From Actinacidiphila epipremni (GTDB lineage: Bacteria; Actinomycetota; Actinomycetes; Streptomycetales; Streptomycetaceae): DNA of 64,000 nt. Numbering within the stretch: position 1 is the stretch's first letter; each line of letters begins with the position of its first letter. Positions 55,550 to 64,000 of this stretch are shown one piece after another. The position numbers were made by a program, and so were the translations under genes. The stretch lies in assembly GCF_012034175.1 (NCBI RefSeq), contig NZ_JAATEJ010000005.1, positions 62,001 through 126,000 of the forward strand. The letters run 5' to 3'. A model generated the notes under the pieces. It was not told the origin of the DNA. It searched no databases and worked only from the letters and a program-made list of their open reading frames with translations.

Positions 55550-56635
55550 TCACGCGTACAGCAGCCCGTCCCGCACCCCGCCGCCCAGCGCCGGCACGAC
55601 ATGGCCGGCGAACAGGTCCATGCCGTGCGCGGCCCGGCCGGCGTCGGTCCAGCCCGGGTTGAACTGGAGGCTGACCGTCAGGTCGGCGCCCAGCTCCTGC
55701 CGGTCCGCGGCCAGCCGGCCCGCGACGTCGTCCGGGGTGCCGGCCAGGAACTTCCCGGCGGCCAGGGAGGCGTCGAAGTCGTAGCGGCGCACCTTGTCGA
55801 TCATCGCCTCGTAGCCCGGGTACTGGTCGCTGCGCGCGGACTTCCACGACGCGATGGCGTCGGCCATCAAGGCGGTGTAGTTCTGCTCGAACACCCGGGC
55901 GGCGGCCAGGGCGTCGTCGCGGTCCTCGGCGAGGTAGCAGGTGTACTTCAGCTGGATGCGGCCGGCGCCCCGGTGCCCGGCCCGCGCCCGCGCGTCGCGG
56001 TAGGCGTCCAGCATCTCCCGCAGCTGCTGCCGGGTGGTGAGGGAGGGCACGACCTGGAGGTGGTGGCCGGAGCGTCCGGCGGCGGCGCAGGACTCGGCGC
56101 TGCTGGCGGAGGCGACGAAGATCGGCGGGCACGGCTGCTGCACCGGCCGCGGCAGCACCGTGACCGGGCCGAACCGGTGGAAGGTGCCCTTCCATTCGAC
56201 GTCCTGCTCGGTCCACAGCCGCCGGCAGGCTTCCACGCCCTCGGCGAAACGCGCCCGGCTCTGCTCGATGGGCACGTCGAACAGGTCGAACTCGTCGGGG
56301 AGGAAGGCCCGGCCGAACCCGACGTCCAGCCGCCCGCCGGACAGGTTGTCCAGCATGGCCAGCCGCCCGGCGGCCTTCAGCGGGTGGTCGAAGGCCAGGA
56401 TGACCGCGCCGGTGGTGATACGGATCCGGTCGGTGCGGGCCGCGACGGCCGCCAGGAGGGTCACCGGGTCCGGGCAGTAGCCGCCGTACGGGGTTCCGTG
56501 GTGCTCCACGGTCTGCACATGCTCGAAACCGAGTCGCTCCGCGTGCCGGGACAGCGAGATCACCTCGCGGTAGTAGTCCTGCGCGCTCTTGCGTTCCGGC
56601 GGCAGCACGGGGAAGAAGTTGATGCCGAAGTCCAT
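55550..56635 (-). CDS. LLM-class flavin-dependent monooxygenase
   Basis: A 361-residue luciferase-like, FMNH2-dependent enzyme (FGINFFPVLPPERKSAQDYYREVISLSRHAERLGFEHV, TVEHHGTPYGGYCPDPVTLLAAVAART, GGRLDVGFGRAFLPDEFDLF). This subgroup often appears beside NRPS/PKS genes (as in MupA-like or condensation-linked monooxygenases). It is last in the minus-strand NRPS-thioesterase transcript, so it probably tailors the siderophore, for example by hydroxylation. GGAGAA precedes the ATG. Confidence 0.88.
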   Translation of the reverse strand: MDFGINFFPVLPPERKSAQDYYREVISLSRHAERLGFEHVQTVEHHGTPYGGYCPDPVTLLAAVAARTDRIRITTGAVILAFDHPLKAAGRLAMLDNLSGGRLDVGFGRAFLPDEFDLFDVPIEQSRARFAEGVEACRRLWTEQDVEWKGTFHRFGPVTVLPRPVQQPCPPIFVASASSAESCAAAGRSGHHLQVVPSLTTRQQLREMLDAYRDARARAGHRGAGRIQLKYTCYLAEDRDDALAAARVFEQNYTALMADAIASWKSARSDQYPGYEAMIDKVRRYDFDASLAAGKFLAGTPDDVAGRLAADRQELGADLTVSLQFNPGWTDAGRAAHGMDLFAGHVVPALGGGVRDGLLYA

Positions 56636-56658
56636 GGGTTCTCCAGGTGTCCTGACGG

Positions 56659-57380
56659 TCAGGGGGCCAGCTGCCAGTCGGCGGCCGGGGCGTCGAGGCG
56701 GGTGCCGATCTCGGCCAGCAACTGGTCGCGCTGCGCGACGAGGTAGAAGTGGTCGCCGGGGAAGCCGCGCAGGTCGAAGCCCGCCGCGGTGACCTCGCGC
56801 CAGCGCCCGACGGCGTCCGCGGTGGCCTCGGTGTCCTGGTGGGCGTGGAAGGCCGTCACCGGGCACGTCAGCGGCGGGCCCGAGCTGAACGCGTAGCCGT
56901 TGAGCAGGTCGAAGTGGTGGCGGATGCGGGGCAGCAGGGCCGCGAGCGCCGCCTCGTCGCCGAGCAGGCCCGGGTCGGTGCCGCCGATCCTGCGCAGCTC
57001 GCCGAGGAGCGCGTCGTCGCCGCTGACGTCGACGGGTGCCCGGCCCACCGGCGGGGCGTCGCACGCCGAGACGTACAGCCGGGCCGGTGGCCGCCGCAGC
57101 CGGCGCGCGGTCTCGTACGCCACCAGGGCGCCCATGCTGTGGCCGAACAGGTGGGTGGGGCGCGGCGCCAGCGCGTCCAGGGCGGCGGCGGCCAGGGCGG
57201 CGACGTCGCCGAGCGCGGCCCCCTCGGCGGGCGAGCCGGGGTAGCGGGCGGTGAGGACCTCCGTGTGGGCGGGCAGGCCGGCGCCCCACGCGGTGAAGAA
57301 GCCCGGCGGGGCGCCGGCGTGCGGGAAGCACACCAGCCGGGTACGCGGCCGGGCCGGGCCGCGGTGCCGCACCAGGACGC

Positions 57381-57384
<4 letters not shown>
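56659..57384 (-). CDS. Type II thioesterase (PchC/YbtT-like)
   Basis: A 241-residue editing thioesterase: LVCFPHAGAPPGFFTAWGAGL, catalytic Ser in FGHSMGALVAYE near residue 88, and His in FPGDHFYLV. Type II enzymes of siderophore pathways clear misprimed carrier proteins. As the NRPS lacks a C-terminal thioesterase, it might also release the product. GTG start overlaps the NRPS stop by four bases. Confidence 0.92.
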
Positions 57385-62156
<4,772 letters not shown>

Positions 62157-62254
62157 GCGGTTCCTCCTGGAATCGGGACGGCCCGGCTGCGTGGTCCGCC
62201 CGGGGGGGCGCACGCAGCCGCGGATTTGTCTTCGCAGCGGAACTTCAGCGCGAG

Positions 62255-62268
62255 TTAGGCTAGCCTAA
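62255..62268. promoter_or_regulatory. Iron box between NRPS and aryl-AMP ligase genes
   Basis: TTAGGCTAGCCTAA, a perfect palindrome and core of the DmdR/IdeR iron box, lies in the 229-base divergent promoter region, so one site can repress both the NRPS and the ligase transcripts when iron is plentiful. Confidence 0.9.
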
Positions 62269-62385
62269 TTCAGCACCCCGCGCGACACCTGCCGAAATAC
62301 TTCCGCAATAATCTGGTGGACAGTACCCGTGACGTGCGAATATCGTTCGCAAAGTTCCCGCGGGTGAGGATCCTGGAGGGGATCG

Positions 62386-64000
62386 ATGCTTGACGGCTGC
62401 ACCGCAAGATGCCAGTCTGAGATGACCGAGTACCGCCAATCCGGCTACTGGAAGGGGGAGCTGCTCGGCTCTTCCCTGCGTCGATGGGCCCGTGAACAGG
62501 GCAAACGCACCGCACTCGTCGGTTCGCGGACGCGGCTCAGCTACGCGGCACTCGACGCCTGGGCGGACCGGCTGGCCGCGGGATTCCAGGCCGCCGGAAT
62601 CAGGCCACGTGAGCGAGTGGTCGTACAACTCCCCAACATTCCGGAATTCGTCGCCATCTGTTTCGGCCTATTCCGGTGCGGTGCGATCCCGGTTTTCTCA
62701 CTGCCCGCCCACCGGAATAGAGAAATCCGCCACCTGGCCGAAATAGCGGAGGCGTCGGCAATCATCGTGCCCGCCGTGCTGCGCGGTTTTGACCACCGCG
62801 CCATGGCCGCCGAGGTGTGCGACGCGGTGCCGAGCGTGCGGCAGGTCGTGGTGGTGGGGGAACCGGGCCCGGGACAGCGCGCGCTGGCCGAGATGGACCT
62901 GCCGGGCTCCGAGGCCGGCGCCCCCGATCCCCCGGGCGACCCGGCCGACGTCGCGTTCTTCCTGCTGTCCGGCGGCACGACCGCGCTGCCCAAGCTGATC
63001 CCGCGCACCCACGAGGACTACGGCTACCAGCTGCGCGCCGCGGCCGAGCTGTGCCGGCTCGGCCCGGACGCGGTCTACCTCGCGGTCCTCCCGGTCGCCT
63101 TCAACTTCACCTGGGGCTGCCCCGGGGTGCTCGGCACGATGGAGGCCGGCGGCACCGCCGTCCTCGCCGGCGACCCCAGCCCCGAGACGTGCTTCGCGCT
63201 GATCGCGCAGGAGCGGGTGACCCTGTCCTCCGTGGTGCCGACCGTCGCGCATGTCTGGCTGGAGGCCCTGCGGGACCTGGAGCCGCCGCCGGACCTGAGC
63301 AGCCTGCGGGTGCTCCAGATCGGCAGCGCCAAGCTGCACCGCGAGGTCGCCGAGCGCATCGGGCCGGCCTTCGGCTGCCGCCTCCAGCAGGTCTTCGGCA
63401 TGGCCGAGGGCCTGCTCACCATGACCCGTCACGACGACCCGGAGGAGAGCGTCCTGACCACGCAGGGCCGTCCCCTCTCCCCCGCCGACCGCCTCACCGT
63501 CGCGGACCCGGTGACCGGCCGGCCCGTGCCCGACGGCGCGGTCGGCGAGCTGCTCACCCGGGGGCCGTACACCCTGCTCGGCTACTACAAGGCGCCCGAG
63601 CACAACGCCCGGGCGTTCACGGCCGACGGCTGGTTCCGCACCGGCGACCTGGTGCGGCTGACCGGCCGCGGCGAACTCGTCCACGAGGGGCGGGTCAAGG
63701 ACGTCGTGGTGCGGGGCGGCGACAAGATCTCCGCCGCCGAGATCGAGGGCGAGCTCGTCCAGCACCCCGCCGTACGGCAGGTCGCCGTCGTGGCGGTCCC
63801 CGACCCGCTGCTCGGGGAGTGCACCTGCGCGTGCGTCGTGCCGGGCGGCCGGCCGCCGCGGCTGGTCGAGCTCAAGCGGATGCTGCTGGAGCGCGGGCTC
63901 GCCGAGTACAAGCTGCCCGACCGGCTGGAGGTCTACGACACTTTCCCGCTCACCGGGCTCGGCAAGGTCGACAAGAAACTGCTCGTCGCCGACGTGCAGG
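62386..64000 (+). CDS. Salicylate-AMP ligase (3' end cut by window)
   Basis: An aryl-acid adenylating enzyme of the DhbE/YbtE/MbtA family; 538 codons are present and only the extreme C-terminus is missing. It activates the aryl acid and loads it on the NRPS aryl carrier domain. Motifs: LLSGGTTALPKLIPRTHEDY, FGMAEGLLTMTR, GWFRTGDLVR and GKVDKK. At the positions that separate DhbE from salicylate enzymes it has Cys for Ser240 (FTWGCPG) and Leu for Val337 (EGLL), pointing to salicylate. Phe replaces the usual His before Asn235. The ATG at 62386 has GGAGGGG upstream; an in-frame ATG at 62422 has none. The first 130 codons use several rare A/T-rich codons. Confidence 0.9.
   Translation, partial: MLDGCTARCQSEMTEYRQSGYWKGELLGSSLRRWAREQGKRTALVGSRTRLSYAALDAWADRLAAGFQAAGIRPRERVVVQLPNIPEFVAICFGLFRCGAIPVFSLPAHRNREIRHLAEIAEASAIIVPAVLRGFDHRAMAAEVCDAVPSVRQVVVVGEPGPGQRALAEMDLPGSEAGAPDPPGDPADVAFFLLSGGTTALPKLIPRTHEDYGYQLRAAAELCRLGPDAVYLAVLPVAFNFTWGCPGVLGTMEAGGTAVLAGDPSPETCFALIAQERVTLSSVVPTVAHVWLEALRDLEPPPDLSSLRVLQIGSAKLHREVAERIGPAFGCRLQQVFGMAEGLLTMTRHDDPEESVLTTQGRPLSPADRLTVADPVTGRPVPDGAVGELLTRGPYTLLGYYKAPEHNARAFTADGWFRTGDLVRLTGRGELVHEGRVKDVVVRGGDKISAAEIEGELVQHPAVRQVAVVAVPDPLLGECTCACVVPGGRPPRLVELKRMLLERGLAEYKLPDRLEVYDTFPLTGLGKVDKKLLVADVQ

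Overview
The window is very GC-rich, with strong third-position GC bias, many GTG/TTG starts, purine-rich Shine-Dalgarno sites and dense short-overlap operons. It looks like a chromosomal stretch of a streptomycete or close relative (Streptomycetaceae, Actinomycetota). I saw no rRNA, tRNA, transposase or CRISPR array.

Bases 1-16,450 form a cobalamin- and propionate-centred region. Three cobalamin riboswitches lie within about 14.5 kb: one ahead of metE (B12-independent methionine synthase, cut by the left edge), one ahead of cimA (citramalate synthase), and one ahead of two secreted proteins that resemble the two halves of animal intrinsic factor/transcobalamin. Between them are a BtuF-like corrinoid-binding protein, a transketolase/pyruvate-dehydrogenase-E1-like enzyme with a divergent Lrp/AsnC regulator, and the methylcitrate cycle operon prpD-prpB-prpC with its divergent RamB/ScfR-type regulator.

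Bases 16,600-36,650 hold signalling, secreted carbohydrate enzymes and assorted small genes. There are two SpoIIE-type PP2C phosphatases with PAS/GAF sensors, an alcohol dehydrogenase, a GH16 glucanase with duplicated CBM13 lectin modules, and a GH3 beta-glucosidase with PA14 and two discoidin modules. A run of small enzymes and regulators follows: GNAT, XRE-cupin, tautomerase, an NTF2-AraC fusion, MerR, an alpha/beta hydrolase lacking its serine, a coiled-coil protein, a RibD/DHFR-like reductase, and a TetR divergent from a second hydrolase.

Bases 36,700-41,510 encode a compact RNA-repair operon. The first gene is an RNA ligase fused to a polynucleotide-kinase-type P-loop domain. The second is a 983-residue protein combining MJ1316/DUF504, EEP nuclease/phosphatase, 2H phosphoesterase and nucleotidyltransferase domains. 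glgX converges on it. After that come a four-gene cell-surface operon (anchored substrate, class F sortase, ECF sigma factor, anti-sigma-like membrane protein), a LysR/MFS divergent pair, a TetR gene and a small frameshifted gene.

Bases 49,360-64,000 (running off the right edge) are an iron-regulated aryl-thiazoline siderophore/metallophore locus. Two DmdR/IdeR-type iron boxes control a Nik/Opp-type ABC importer with an MSOX-family flavin oxidase on one side. On the other side is a divergent pair: a salicylate-AMP ligase, and a PchE-like NRPS (ArCP-Cy-A with stuffed MT-like domain-PCP, cysteine code) followed by a type II thioesterase and a luciferase-like monooxygenase. The likely scaffold is a 2-(hydroxyphenyl)thiazoline related to pyochelin, aeruginoic acid or thiazostatin compounds.
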